Below are positions 36,106 through 45,033 of a DNA stretch of 64,000 nt, piece after piece. The notes below the pieces were generated by a model. It did no database searches, had not been told where the DNA came from, and was given only the letters and a program-made list of their open reading frames with translations. The stretch's first letter is position 1. Every line of letters begins with the position of its first letter. The translations under genes and the position numbers were made by a program. The stretch comes from Marinobacter nauticus (GTDB taxonomy: Bacteria > Pseudomonadota > Gammaproteobacteria > Pseudomonadales > Oleiphilaceae): positions 248,001 to 312,000 of the forward strand of contig NZ_RBJB01000003.1 in NCBI RefSeq assembly GCF_003634635.1, written 5' to 3'.

Positions 36106-37619
36106 ACCATTGGCTTACCGCTCCGATTCTGATTCCTCTGCTTGGCGGCATTCTGCAGGCACTGATGGGCTATGCCCCCATCACGCTGCGCCGGACTCTG
36201 GCACTGGCAACCACCGTGCTGATCCTGGTCTCGGCCATAGTCCTTCTGGTGCTGGCAAACGACGGCAGTTACCGCATTTATGCTTTTGGCAACTGGCAGC
36301 CACCGTTCGGGATTGTCCTGGTTCTGGACCGGCTGGCCGCGCTGATGCTGATCATGACCTCCGTTCTGGCCCTGTTCTGCCACCTGTATGCCATCGGCGG
36401 CGCCGACGAGGGTAACCGACAGTTCCACGCCCTGTTCCTGTTCCAGTTGATGGGACTCAACATCGCCTTCCTGACCGGTGACCTGTTCAACCTTTTCGTT
36501 GCCTTCGAGGTGCTGCTGATCGCATCCTACGGCCTGCTGATGCATGGTGGAGGCACCATAAGGACTGTGCCTGGCCTCCACTACGTGGTTCTCAACCTGA
36601 TCGGCTCGGCGATCTTCCTGATCAGTGTGGGCATGATCTACAGCGTCACCGGCACCCTGAATATGGCAGACCTTGCGGTCAAGGTTCCCCAGGTAACCGG
36701 TGAAAGCCTGAATATCGTCAAGGCCGGCGGCATGATGTTGCTGGTAGTCTTCGGCCTGAAGGCCGCCATTCTGCCGCTGTGTTTCTGGCTGCCCCGTGCC
36801 TACTCCAAAGCCACGGCGCCCGTTGCAGCTCTGTTTGCGGTCATGACCAAGGTGGGCATCTACGCCATCCTGCGGGTGTACCCGCTGGTGTTTGGCGACG
36901 AAGCCGGTGAGCTTGCCAATCTCGGCATGGATTGGCTGTTCCCGATCGCTCTGGCCACCCTGGCCATGGGCGTCATAGGCGCTCTGGGCTCTGGTAGCCT
37001 GAAGACGCTTGTGGCCTGGCAGGTAATCATATCCGTGGGCACCCTGCTGGCTCCCATCTCTCTGGGCTCCGAAGCCGGCTTGTCTGCCGCCTTGTTCTAT
37101 ATGCTCAGCACGACCTGGACCGTCGGCGGCCTGTTCCTTGTATCGGAACTGATAGCCAACCAGCGCGGCAGCGCAAAAGATCGCATCATCACCGCGCCCA
37201 GGATGCATAACCGCACTTTCCTGAGCGTGCTGTTTCTGATCGGTGCCGTTGCCGCCGCCGGGTTGCCTCCGCTCAGCGGCTTCATTGGGAAGCTGCTGAT
37301 TCTACAGTCCGTTGAGCCCGGTTTCGAAATGGCCTGGCTCTGGTCAGTGCTGCTGGTTGGCAGCTTCCTCACAATCATTGCCTACAGTCGGGCCGGCAGT
37401 ATTGTTTTCTGGCGAACCGTCGACGGGCATCTGGAAAAGCCGGACCCATTGAATGGTCGGATTTCTGTAGCAGCAGGCGCGCTCACCGCACTGGCGATCG
37501 TCCTGGTCGTGTTTGCCGGTCCAATAACACGCTATACCGATGCAACGGCCGAACAGCTACACAATAACAATGCCTATATCGAAATCCTGCAGATGCCTAT
37601 GGTCGGGGAGGATGACTGA
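36102..37619 (+). CDS. mrpD: Mrp antiporter subunit D (operon 1)
   Basis: 505 residues, NuoN/ND4-like proton-translocating subunit with about 14 helices. Marker segments are LTGDLFNLFVAFEVLLIASYGLL, AILPLCFWLPRAYSKATAPVAALFAVMTKVGIYAI and AGLPPLSGFIGKLLIL, the last two holding the conserved lysines of this subunit family. Overlaps mrpC (4 bp) and mrpE (1 bp). Confidence 0.95.
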   Translation: MNHWLTAPILIPLLGGILQALMGYAPITLRRTLALATTVLILVSAIVLLVLANDGSYRIYAFGNWQPPFGIVLVLDRLAALMLIMTSVLALFCHLYAIGGADEGNRQFHALFLFQLMGLNIAFLTGDLFNLFVAFEVLLIASYGLLMHGGGTIRTVPGLHYVVLNLIGSAIFLISVGMIYSVTGTLNMADLAVKVPQVTGESLNIVKAGGMMLLVVFGLKAAILPLCFWLPRAYSKATAPVAALFAVMTKVGIYAILRVYPLVFGDEAGELANLGMDWLFPIALATLAMGVIGALGSGSLKTLVAWQVIISVGTLLAPISLGSEAGLSAALFYMLSTTWTVGGLFLVSELIANQRGSAKDRIITAPRMHNRTFLSVLFLIGAVAAAGLPPLSGFIGKLLILQSVEPGFEMAWLWSVLLVGSFLTIIAYSRAGSIVFWRTVDGHLEKPDPLNGRISVAAGALTALAIVLVVFAGPITRYTDATAEQLHNNNAYIEILQMPMVGEDD

Positions 37620-38107
37620 TGCTTGATCGACTGAGGTTTCCCCACCCCTGGCTGAGCCTGACCCTGTTCGTCATGTGGCAATTTCTGAGTGACGGCATCA
37701 GTGGCGGCAGTATTGTTCTTGGACTGATCCTGGCCTGGATAATCCCCCTGATGACCCAGGGTTTCTGGCCAGATCCACCCACCTTGCTCAAGGCCTGGAA
37801 GACACCTGCCTACCTGTTGCGGGTTCTGTGGGACATTGTGGTCGCCAGCGTTGATGTGGCAAGGCTGATACTGAGCCCTCGCGAACCACGCCCGATGTTC
37901 ATCTGCTACACCCTGGAACTCAAGGATCCGCTGGCTATCAGCATTCTCGCCAGCACCATTTCCCTGACGCCGGGCACCGTTAGCGCGGATGTGAGCGATG
38001 ACAACACACTGCTGCTGATACATGCCCTGGACGCCGAGGACGAGCAGGAAGTCATCGACACCATCCGGAACCGGTACGAAAAGCCTTTGCTGGAGATGTT
38101 CCAATGA
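37619..38107 (+). CDS. mrpE: Mrp antiporter subunit E (operon 1)
   Basis: 162 residues, two or three N-terminal helices and a C-terminal soluble part with the MrpE signature ISILASTISLTPGTVSADVSDD. One-base overlap with mrpD (TGATG), four-base overlap with mrpF. Confidence 0.94.
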   Translation: MLDRLRFPHPWLSLTLFVMWQFLSDGISGGSIVLGLILAWIIPLMTQGFWPDPPTLLKAWKTPAYLLRVLWDIVVASVDVARLILSPREPRPMFICYTLELKDPLAISILASTISLTPGTVSADVSDDNTLLLIHALDAEDEQEVIDTIRNRYEKPLLEMFQ

Positions 38108-38373
38108 TGCTAACCGCGCTCTACATCACCATTGCCATGGTCACGCTGGCCGCCTTGCTGAACGTTTACCGCCTGATCAAGGGCCCGGATGCGCCGGACC
38201 GGATACTGGCGCTCGACACCCTCTACATTAACGCCATCGCATTGATCATTCTGTTGGGCATCACGCTAAAAACACGCATGTACCTTGAGTCTGCGCTGCT
38301 GATTGCGGTTATGGGATTTGTTGGAACCGTCGCCATGGCCAAATACCTCAAGCGCGGCAGCGTCATTGAATAA
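38104..38373 (+). CDS. mrpF: Mrp antiporter subunit F (operon 1)
   Basis: 89 residues, three helices. The MrpF signature YRLIKGPDAPDRILALDTLYINAIALIILLG includes the conserved Asp of the GPxxPDRxxxxD motif. Overlaps mrpE by four bases; mrpG follows after 15 bp. Confidence 0.94.
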   Translation: MMLTALYITIAMVTLAALLNVYRLIKGPDAPDRILALDTLYINAIALIILLGITLKTRMYLESALLIAVMGFVGTVAMAKYLKRGSVIE

Positions 38374-38388
38374 CCCGGAGGACACCCT

Positions 38389-38721
38389 ATGAGCACCTTC
38401 GCTGAATACGCCATTTCCGCCATGCTGATTATCGGTGGCGTTTTTACTCTCATCGGTGCCATTGGTCTGGCTCGACTGCCGGATTTCTACACCCGGCTAC
38501 ACGGCCCTACCAAAGCCACCACGGTTGGCGTTGGCGCTATCGTGATCAGCTCCGTGATCTACTTCAGCACGCTTGGGCGAGGCATCGGGATCGAGGAAAT
38601 CCTGATCACGGCGTTCCTGTTCATGACGGCGCCCATCAGTGCCAACTTCCTGGCAAAGGCCGCCATGCACCTGGAAGTCAGAACCTCTGAGAAAACTCGC
38701 GGTCAGACCTGGGATCAATAA
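38389..38721 (+). CDS. mrpG: Mrp antiporter subunit G (operon 1)
   Basis: 110 residues, three helices. Family marker GAIGLARLPDFYTRLHGPTKATTVGVGAIVI. Ribosome site GGAGG at about 38376-38380. Last gene of the six-gene operon. Confidence 0.94.
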   Translation: MSTFAEYAISAMLIIGGVFTLIGAIGLARLPDFYTRLHGPTKATTVGVGAIVISSVIYFSTLGRGIGIEEILITAFLFMTAPISANFLAKAAMHLEVRTSEKTRGQTWDQ

Positions 38722-38737
38722 GCCCTTTTCATTCAAG

Positions 38738-38754
38738 GGCTCAGTGAGCCTTTT
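38738..38754 (+). terminator. Weak terminator/attenuator between the two mrp operons
   Basis: GGCTC-AGT-GAGCC followed by TTTT, 17 bp after mrpG. A competing stem (AGCCCTT / AAGGGCT, 38721-38741) overlaps it, so two alternative folds are possible. The short stem suggests partial read-through into operon 2. Confidence 0.45.
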
Positions 38755-38841
38755 GTTCAAAACAATCGTATAAATCAAAAGGCTACCGGCACCGATATAT
38801 TTCAATACCCGTAAAGTCAGGTCTTTAAGGAGTCCTCTCCC

Positions 38842-41151
38842 ATGATGTTACTGGCTGTGCTATCCGGTTTTATGCTGGCGGTCGCGGTACCGGCGCTATA
38901 TCGTTTGGCAGGCAGTTACATCGGCTGGGTACTGGCTCTTCTCCCCGCCTCCCTCACCGCCTACTTCGCCAGCCTGATTCCCGCGATCCGTGGTGGTGAA
39001 AAGCTCCTGCTTGAAACGCCCTGGATGCCAGGCCTCGGGATTACCCTGGACTTCATGGTTGATGGCCTGTCCCTGGTGTTCGCCCTTCTGATCAGCGGCA
39101 TCGGCGCCTTCATTCTGATCTATGCAGGCTCCTATCTTAAAGGCCACAAAGACCTGGCAAGGTTCTACGTCATCATGTTGGCGTTCATGGCCTCGATGCT
39201 CGGGCTGGTACTCTCGGACAACCTCATTACCTTTTTTGTGTTCTGGGAACTGACCAGCATCACCTCCTACATGCTGATCGGCTTCAACCATGAAGATACC
39301 GAAGCGCGCAAGTTTGCCCTCCAGGGCCTGTTCGTAACCGCAGGTGGCGGGCTCGTGTTGATGGCGGGCCTGATCCTGCTGATTTTTATCACCGGGGATT
39401 CCTCCTTCTCGGGCCTTCTGGCGTCAGAACTGTCCATTCATGAGCACCCGTATTACACCGCGGCAGCAGTCTGCATACTGATTGGCGCCTTTACCAAATC
39501 CGCGCAGGCGCCTTTCCACTTCTGGCTACCAAACGCCATGGCTGCGCCCACCCCGGTTTCGGCCTACCTGCATTCTGCGACCATGGTGAAGGCGGGTGTG
39601 TATCTGCTGGCCCGCCTGAACCCGTCAATGGACGGAGACATGCTTTGGAGCGGCTCGCTGTTGGTGTTTGGTGCCGTCACTATGCTCACCGGCGCCTATC
39701 TTGCATACAGCAGCACCGGCATCAAAAAGGTTCTGGCCTATTCCACGGTGATGGCGCTGGGCACCCTGACCATGCTGGTGGGCGTGGGGACGGAACTGGC
39801 CATCACAGCTTTCATCTGTTTCCTGGTGGCCCACTCGCTGTATAAGGGCGCCTTGTTTATGCTCGCCGGCGCCCTGGACCACGAAACCGGCACCAAAGAC
39901 ATTACCCGGATGGGTGGCCTGAGGCACAGCATGCCAAAGACAGCCGTTATTACCGGACTTACGGCCTTATCCCTCGCAGGGCTTCCACCGCTGTTCGGGT
40001 TCGTGGCCAAGGAACTGTTACTGGAGTCGCTGTTGCATGCGCCAATATGGCAAACCGGGCTTTTGGTGGCCGCCGTTCTCTCGGCCATGCTGGTGGTGGC
40101 GGTCGCCGGCCTGGTGTTTATCAAGCCCTTTTTCGGGCCGGTTGTTAAAACGCCCAAACTGCCCCACGAGGCCCCGTTTGCGATGCTGATCGGCCCCGGC
40201 GTTTTGACAATGCTCGCCCTGATCTTCGGCTTCATGCCATCTCTGCCCGCAAATCTGGTTCTGGACGCCGCTATTTCAGCAGTCTCCGGCTACCCGGTGG
40301 AAACCGCCCTCGCCCTCTGGCACGGAATTAACCTTCCCCTGATGCTTTCCGGTCTCAGTCTCCTGGCAGGCTCGTTCCTCGTAGCGGCCTGGCACAGACT
40401 GCAACCAACCCTGTATGCGATGAATACCGCCGCCAGCCGATTCGGCCCGGAAGCCGGTTATTTCCGTTTTATGGAGGGGATCAGTCAGGTTGCTGGCTGG
40501 CAGACACGAATCCTACAGAATGGCGTTCTCGGCACCTATTTACTGGTTCTGGTTCTTGTCACGTTTTCTCTGACGGGCTTCACGCTGCTGACGCGGCACG
40601 GTCTGCAGCTGGATTTCGACTTCAGCGACAGTTTTTTCTACGAATGGGGCATCGCGCTGCTAATTGTCGCTGCGACCGTCTTTGCCTGTGTCACACGGTC
40701 CCGGCTTGGCTCGGTTGCTTCGCTGGGGGTACTGGGCTTTGGTGTGGCCCTGACCTTCATTCACTTCAGTGCACCGGATCTGGGCATTACCCAACTACTG
40801 GTGGAGACCCTCACCGTCATTCTGCTTGTGCTGGTGCTGTTCCGGCTGCCACCGTTTGCCAAGCTCTCCTCGTCCTGGGAACGTTACCGGGACCTGTCTG
40901 TCGCAGTGTTTGCGGGCGTGGTGATGACGCTCATCATTCTTGCTGTTCTGGATATCCAGTACTTTGACAGCATTTCCAGCTACTACGTTGAAAACAGCTA
41001 TGGTCTGGCGTTTGGCAAAAATATCGTCAACGTAATTCTGGTGGACTTCCGGCAACTCGATACTCTGGGGGAAATATTTGTACTGGGTCTTGCCGCAATT
41101 GGCGTTTACTCCATGATCAAGCTCAGGGCGGAGGACCAGTACAAGCCATGA
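38842..41151 (+). CDS. mrpA: Mrp-type antiporter subunit A (operon 2)
   Basis: 769 residues, the stand-alone MrpA form, without the fused B domain seen in operon 1. NuoL-like core (FHFWLPNAMAAPTPVSAYLHSATMVKAGVYLLARL; IKKVLAYSTVMALGTLTMLVG), then the MrpA tail (ALTFIHFSAPDLGITQLLVETLTVILLVLVLF and KNIVNVILVDFRQLDTLGEIFVLG). AGGAGT at 38828-38833 precedes the ATG. Only moderately similar to the operon 1 copy, so it is an old paralogue or independently acquired operon, not a recent duplication. Overlaps mrpB by four bases. Confidence 0.95.
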   Translation: MMLLAVLSGFMLAVAVPALYRLAGSYIGWVLALLPASLTAYFASLIPAIRGGEKLLLETPWMPGLGITLDFMVDGLSLVFALLISGIGAFILIYAGSYLKGHKDLARFYVIMLAFMASMLGLVLSDNLITFFVFWELTSITSYMLIGFNHEDTEARKFALQGLFVTAGGGLVLMAGLILLIFITGDSSFSGLLASELSIHEHPYYTAAAVCILIGAFTKSAQAPFHFWLPNAMAAPTPVSAYLHSATMVKAGVYLLARLNPSMDGDMLWSGSLLVFGAVTMLTGAYLAYSSTGIKKVLAYSTVMALGTLTMLVGVGTELAITAFICFLVAHSLYKGALFMLAGALDHETGTKDITRMGGLRHSMPKTAVITGLTALSLAGLPPLFGFVAKELLLESLLHAPIWQTGLLVAAVLSAMLVVAVAGLVFIKPFFGPVVKTPKLPHEAPFAMLIGPGVLTMLALIFGFMPSLPANLVLDAAISAVSGYPVETALALWHGINLPLMLSGLSLLAGSFLVAAWHRLQPTLYAMNTAASRFGPEAGYFRFMEGISQVAGWQTRILQNGVLGTYLLVLVLVTFSLTGFTLLTRHGLQLDFDFSDSFFYEWGIALLIVAATVFACVTRSRLGSVASLGVLGFGVALTFIHFSAPDLGITQLLVETLTVILLVLVLFRLPPFAKLSSSWERYRDLSVAVFAGVVMTLIILAVLDIQYFDSISSYYVENSYGLAFGKNIVNVILVDFRQLDTLGEIFVLGLAAIGVYSMIKLRAEDQYKP

Positions 41152-41573
41152 AATCCAACACCGTGATTCTCCACACCGCGGCATTGGCGATCATGCCGCT
41201 GCAGCTGATGTTTTCGGTGTTCCTGCTTTTGCGCGGGCACGACGAACCCGGCGGCGGTTTCATCGGGGGCCTGGTCGCTGCAAGCGCGTTTGTTCTCTAC
41301 GCCTTCGCCTTCGGCGCGGAAGCCACCCGCAAACTCCTTCGGGTGCACCCGAAGGATCTCCTGGCAGCCGGCCTGCTGTTCGGGCTGGCATCCACAATTC
41401 CGGCCCTGTTGTCTGGTCAGGCCATGCTCACCGCCCACTGGTGGGAGCTTCCGCTGCCGGGTGACAGCTACCTGAAGTTATCGACCGTACTCGTCTTCGA
41501 CATTGGCGTGTATCTGGCGGTCCTTGGCACACTGATGACATTCGTGATCGGTCTGATGGAGGTTGAGGGATGA
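41148..41573 (+). CDS. mrpB: Mrp antiporter subunit B (operon 2)
   Basis: 141 residues, four helices. Signature PLQLMFSVFLLLRGHDEPGGGFIGGLVAASAFVLYAFAFG and the C-terminal LSTVLVFDIGVYLAVLGTLMTF. Corresponds to the last part of the fused MrpA of operon 1. A 34-bp gap precedes mrpC. Confidence 0.95.
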   Translation: MKSNTVILHTAALAIMPLQLMFSVFLLLRGHDEPGGGFIGGLVAASAFVLYAFAFGAEATRKLLRVHPKDLLAAGLLFGLASTIPALLSGQAMLTAHWWELPLPGDSYLKLSTVLVFDIGVYLAVLGTLMTFVIGLMEVEG

Positions 41574-41607
41574 GGCGAACACAGTTTTTTGAACGGGGAG
41601 CATCGCT

Positions 41608-41955
41608 ATGGAAAGCCTGATGGCCCTTGTGGTTGGTATCTTGTTCGCGGCCAGTATCTACATGATGCTCAGACGCTCCATCGTGAAAATCGTTATTGGC
41701 CTGATCATTCTGAGCAATGCGGCAAACCTGCTGATTTTTGTGGTGTCGGGTCTAACCCGGGGCGCACCTCCGCTGATAGCCGACGGCGCGAAGCAGATGG
41801 CTGGAACGGTGGCAGATCCGTTACCCCAGGCCCTCATCCTTACGGCTATCGTGATCGCGTTCAGCGTTCTGGCCTTTGCGGTGGTTCTGATCCGCCGGGC
41901 ATACGAAGTTGTGGGCACCGATGATCTGGACAAGATGAAGGATACCGACACTTGA
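41608..41955 (+). CDS. mrpC: Mrp antiporter subunit C (operon 2)
   Basis: 115 residues, three helices, NuoK-like: [34 protein letters not shown] and [30 protein letters not shown]. Preceded by GGGGAG at about 41595-41600. Overlaps mrpD by four bases. Confidence 0.94.
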   Translation: MESLMALVVGILFAASIYMMLRRSIVKIVIGLIILSNAANLLIFVVSGLTRGAPPLIADGAKQMAGTVADPLPQALILTAIVIAFSVLAFAVVLIRRAYEVVGTDDLDKMKDTDT

Positions 41956-43466
41956 ACCTGGAAGTTGTTCTCCCGATTCTGATCCCCCTGACCGCCGGCG
42001 CCCTGTCCCTGGCGCTGTGGCGCTCGGTTCAGCTGCAACGCCTGGTTGGCGTGGTAGCCACCGCTCTTTTGCTGGCCGCCAGCATCTGGCTGATGCGCTC
42101 AACCATCGACAAAGGCTTTCTGGTGGTTGAAATGGGCAGCTGGCCGGCGCCGTTCAGCATTGTGCTGGTGGCGGACATCCTCAGCGCCATCATGATTGTG
42201 CTGACTGGCATTATCGGGCTCGCCATCGCCATCTACTCCCTGGCTTCAACGCCTCCGGGCCACGAAAGGTTCGGCTACTACCAGCTGATGCACCTGTTGC
42301 TTGCCGGGGTCGCTGGTGCCTTCCTGACCGGCGATATTTTCAACCTCTTCGTCTGGTTTGAGGTCATGCTGCTGGCCTCCTTTGCCCTGCTCACCCTCGG
42401 TGGCGAGCGTGCCCAGATGGAAGGCGCCATCAAATACGTTACCCTGAACCTGTTTTCATCGGCCCTATTCCTGTCAGCCGTCGGCCTGCTGTACGGCATG
42501 GTGGGCACCCTCAACATGGCGGATATCGCCCAGAAGGTGAGCCGAGTTGAAAATCCCGGCATGATCACCGTTGTGTCGCTGATGTTCATGGTGTCGTTTG
42601 GCATCAAGGCGGCGGCATTCCCACTGTTTTTCTGGCTCCCGGCCTCGTACCACACCCCTCAGGTCGCAGTATCCGCACTGTTTGCGGGATTGCTGACGAA
42701 GGTCGGGGTGTATGCACTCTATCGGGTCTTTACACTGATATTCACCCAAGATGTGGAATACACCCACACCATCCTGCTCTGGGCGGCGGCACTGACCATG
42801 CTGACCGGTGTACTCGGCGCCGCCGCACAGTTCGAGTTCCGCAGGATTCTGTCCTTCCACATCGTCAGCCAGATCGGCTACATGCTTCTGGGACTAGCCT
42901 TGTTTACGCCCCTGGCGCTGATTGGCGGTGTGTTTTACATCATACATCACATCATCGTTAAAACGAATCTGTTCCTGGTGAGCGGCATCACCTATCGCCT
43001 GCTGGGCAGCTATGAGCTGAAAGACCTGGGTGGCGTGTATCGGCAGCGCCCTTACCTGGCGTTACTATTCCTGATTCCGGCCCTGTCGCTGGCAGGTATT
43101 CCGCCCTTGTCCGGCTTTTTCGCCAAGTTCGTTGTTGTCCGTGCCACACTGGAATCCAGCGAATATCTTGTCGCAGCGGTCGCCCTGCTGGTGGGCTTGC
43201 TGACCCTCTACTCCATGATCAAGATCTGGGCGGAAGTGTTCTGGAAGAAAGTCCCCGAGCACGTTACCGACACCAGACGGCTCAATGGTGACATCAAAGA
43301 CCAACGCAGTTGGGCCTACTACACCCCTGTGGTGGGGCTTGCGGTGTGTACACTGATCATTGGCCTCTATGGTCAGCCCATTTACGTGCTTGCAGAATCC
43401 GCCGCCGAGCAGCTGATGAACCCGCAGCTTTACATAGAAGCGGTTCTGGGAGGGCAACCTGAATGA
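41952..43466 (+). CDS. mrpD: Mrp antiporter subunit D (operon 2)
   Basis: 504 residues, NuoN/ND4-like. Markers [67 protein letters not shown], and [16 protein letters not shown]. The start TTG/ATG region overlaps mrpC by four bases; the first codon reads as TTG (ACTTGAAC), an alternative start. Overlaps mrpE by four bases. Confidence 0.94.
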   Translation: MNLEVVLPILIPLTAGALSLALWRSVQLQRLVGVVATALLLAASIWLMRSTIDKGFLVVEMGSWPAPFSIVLVADILSAIMIVLTGIIGLAIAIYSLASTPPGHERFGYYQLMHLLLAGVAGAFLTGDIFNLFVWFEVMLLASFALLTLGGERAQMEGAIKYVTLNLFSSALFLSAVGLLYGMVGTLNMADIAQKVSRVENPGMITVVSLMFMVSFGIKAAAFPLFFWLPASYHTPQVAVSALFAGLLTKVGVYALYRVFTLIFTQDVEYTHTILLWAAALTMLTGVLGAAAQFEFRRILSFHIVSQIGYMLLGLALFTPLALIGGVFYIIHHIIVKTNLFLVSGITYRLLGSYELKDLGGVYRQRPYLALLFLIPALSLAGIPPLSGFFAKFVVVRATLESSEYLVAAVALLVGLLTLYSMIKIWAEVFWKKVPEHVTDTRRLNGDIKDQRSWAYYTPVVGLAVCTLIIGLYGQPIYVLAESAAEQLMNPQLYIEAVLGGQPE

Positions 43467-43936
43467 TCGGCCTGTTCTGGAATTTACTGCTGGCTCTGGC
43501 CTGGGTAACCCTCACGGGTAGCATCACGGCCATGAACCTGCTGGCAGGTTTTATCTTTGGCTACGTCGCCCTCATGGTGCTGCAGAAACAGGTGCCGGTG
43601 CTGAAAGGGTATTCCCGCCGGATTCCCCGTCTCGCCGCTTTCCTGGTGTATTTCCTGAAAGAACTGGTGAAGTCGAATCTGAGGGTCGCCTATGACATCG
43701 CAACGCCGGTCTGGCACATGAAGCCGGGAGTGATCGCGTTTCCGCTCCGGGCCGAGACCGATATGGAAATTCTCTTTGTCAGCAGCGTCATTTCTCTCAC
43801 ACCCGGAACCCTGAGCCTGGATGTTTCTGACGATCGAAAGGTGCTGTTTATTCACGCCATGTTTCTTCACGACGAAGAGCAACTCAGAAACGACCTGAGA
43901 GAACTCGAACGCCGAATCCTGAAGGTGACACGCTAG
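43463..43936 (+). CDS. mrpE: Mrp antiporter subunit E (operon 2)
   Basis: 157 residues. Two N-terminal helices and the signature EILFVSSVISLTPGTLSLDVSDD. Four-base overlap with mrpD; ten bases before mrpF. Confidence 0.93.
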   Translation: MIGLFWNLLLALAWVTLTGSITAMNLLAGFIFGYVALMVLQKQVPVLKGYSRRIPRLAAFLVYFLKELVKSNLRVAYDIATPVWHMKPGVIAFPLRAETDMEILFVSSVISLTPGTLSLDVSDDRKVLFIHAMFLHDEEQLRNDLRELERRILKVTR

Positions 43937-43946
43937 GAGGCCAGCC

Positions 43947-44219
43947 ATGCTGAGTGTTGTGATCAATATTGTCTATCTGATGCTGTCTCTGGCGCTGCTC
44001 TTTGCCTTCATTCGGCTTACCCGTGGTCCGTCCTTGCCGGACCGGGTGGTCGCATTGGAACTGATTGCATCCATCGTGGTTGGCTACGTGGGTGTGCACG
44101 CGATTGATACCGGCGTAGCCAGTTTCCTGGATGTTGCCATTGTTATCGCCCTGACAGCCTTTCTGGCAGCCATCGGCTTCGCCAGATTCGTCGAGCGGGG
44201 AGGCGTAAAGAATGATTGA
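43947..44219 (+). CDS. mrpF: Mrp antiporter subunit F (operon 2)
   Basis: 90 residues, three helices, with IRLTRGPSLPDRVVALELIASIVVGYVGV. The usual Asp after the GPxxPDRVVALD motif is Glu here. Ribosome site AGGAGG at 43936-43941 covers the end of mrpE. Overlaps mrpG by eight bases. Confidence 0.93.
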   Translation: MLSVVINIVYLMLSLALLFAFIRLTRGPSLPDRVVALELIASIVVGYVGVHAIDTGVASFLDVAIVIALTAFLAAIGFARFVERGGVKND

Positions 44220-44622
44220 AATACTGGTATCGGTCCTGCTCCTGGTGGGCGCTGCTTTCATGGTACTGGCCGCCATCGGCGTTCTGAGGTTGCCCGACCT
44301 CCCCACCCGCATGCACGCCACCACCAAAGCCGGTGCCCTGGGCGCCATGATGACCATGGGTGGCGTGGCGTTCTATTTCGGGGACAGTACCGTGGCCGCG
44401 CGGGCGGTTGCCATTGTTATCTTCATTTTTCTGACAGCTCCGATCGCCGCTCATGTCATAGGCCGGGCCGGTTATTTCACCGGCACCAAACTCTGGGCCG
44501 GCACCATCAAGGATGAGCTGCAGGAACGATACGACCCGGTTACCCACAAACTCAATAGCGGGCTCGAGGAGCTAAAGTACGGGCAGCCAACCCGAACTGG
44601 AAAAGGTACCTCAAACCAATAG
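44212..44622 (+). CDS. mrpG: Mrp antiporter subunit G (operon 2)
   Basis: 136 residues. AAIGVLRLPDLPTRMHATTKAGALGAMMTMGGVAFYF is the MrpG signature. A charged C-terminal tail of about 45 residues (from KDELQERYDPVTHKL) is longer than in the operon 1 copy. Last gene of the seven-gene operon; no clear terminator follows. Confidence 0.93.
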   Translation: MIEILVSVLLLVGAAFMVLAAIGVLRLPDLPTRMHATTKAGALGAMMTMGGVAFYFGDSTVAARAVAIVIFIFLTAPIAAHVIGRAGYFTGTKLWAGTIKDELQERYDPVTHKLNSGLEELKYGQPTRTGKGTSNQ

Positions 44623-44688
44623 TTTGTGATTGGCAGCACAGGAATTTCCAGTATAGTAGGCTGCAAACCATTTCAAGGAATACCAGAC

Positions 44689-44970
44689 ATGCTGACAGTC
44701 AATGAATACTTCGATGGCAAGGTAAAATCAGTGGCTTTCCAGTCCAGCACACTGCCTGCCACAATCGGTGTTATCAGTGCCGGAGAATACGAATTCGGCA
44801 CCTCAGAAAAAGAAACCATGACGGTCGTCAGCGGTGAACTGACCGTGCTGCTGCCAGGCCAGCAAGACTGGCAAACTTTCGGCGCCGGCGAGAGCTTTGA
44901 GGTAGCGGGGCAAGCAAGCTTCAAAGCAAAAACGGATGCCGATACTGCTTATCTCTGTACCTACGGATAA
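44689..44970 (+). CDS. ppnP: Pyrimidine/purine nucleoside phosphorylase PpnP
   Basis: 93 residues, a single small cupin barrel, the size of E. coli PpnP (YaiE, DUF1255). Segments NEYFDGKVKSVAFQSSTLPATIGVISAGEYEFGTSEKETMTVVSGELTVLLPG and GESFEVAGQASFKAKTDADTAYLCTY are characteristic. Cleaves several nucleosides with phosphate. Start at 44689 chosen from AAGGAA at 44675-44680. Confidence 0.94.
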   Translation: MLTVNEYFDGKVKSVAFQSSTLPATIGVISAGEYEFGTSEKETMTVVSGELTVLLPGQQDWQTFGAGESFEVAGQASFKAKTDADTAYLCTYG

Positions 44971-45033
44971 GCCCCACTCAGCCCGTCTTTCTTACCGTGA
45001 CAACAAACATAAGCAGAGAAAGAGGACAACAAC

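Noticed and set aside
35919..37208. 429-codon minus-strand frame
   Set aside because: Gln/Gly/His-rich shadow of mrpD.
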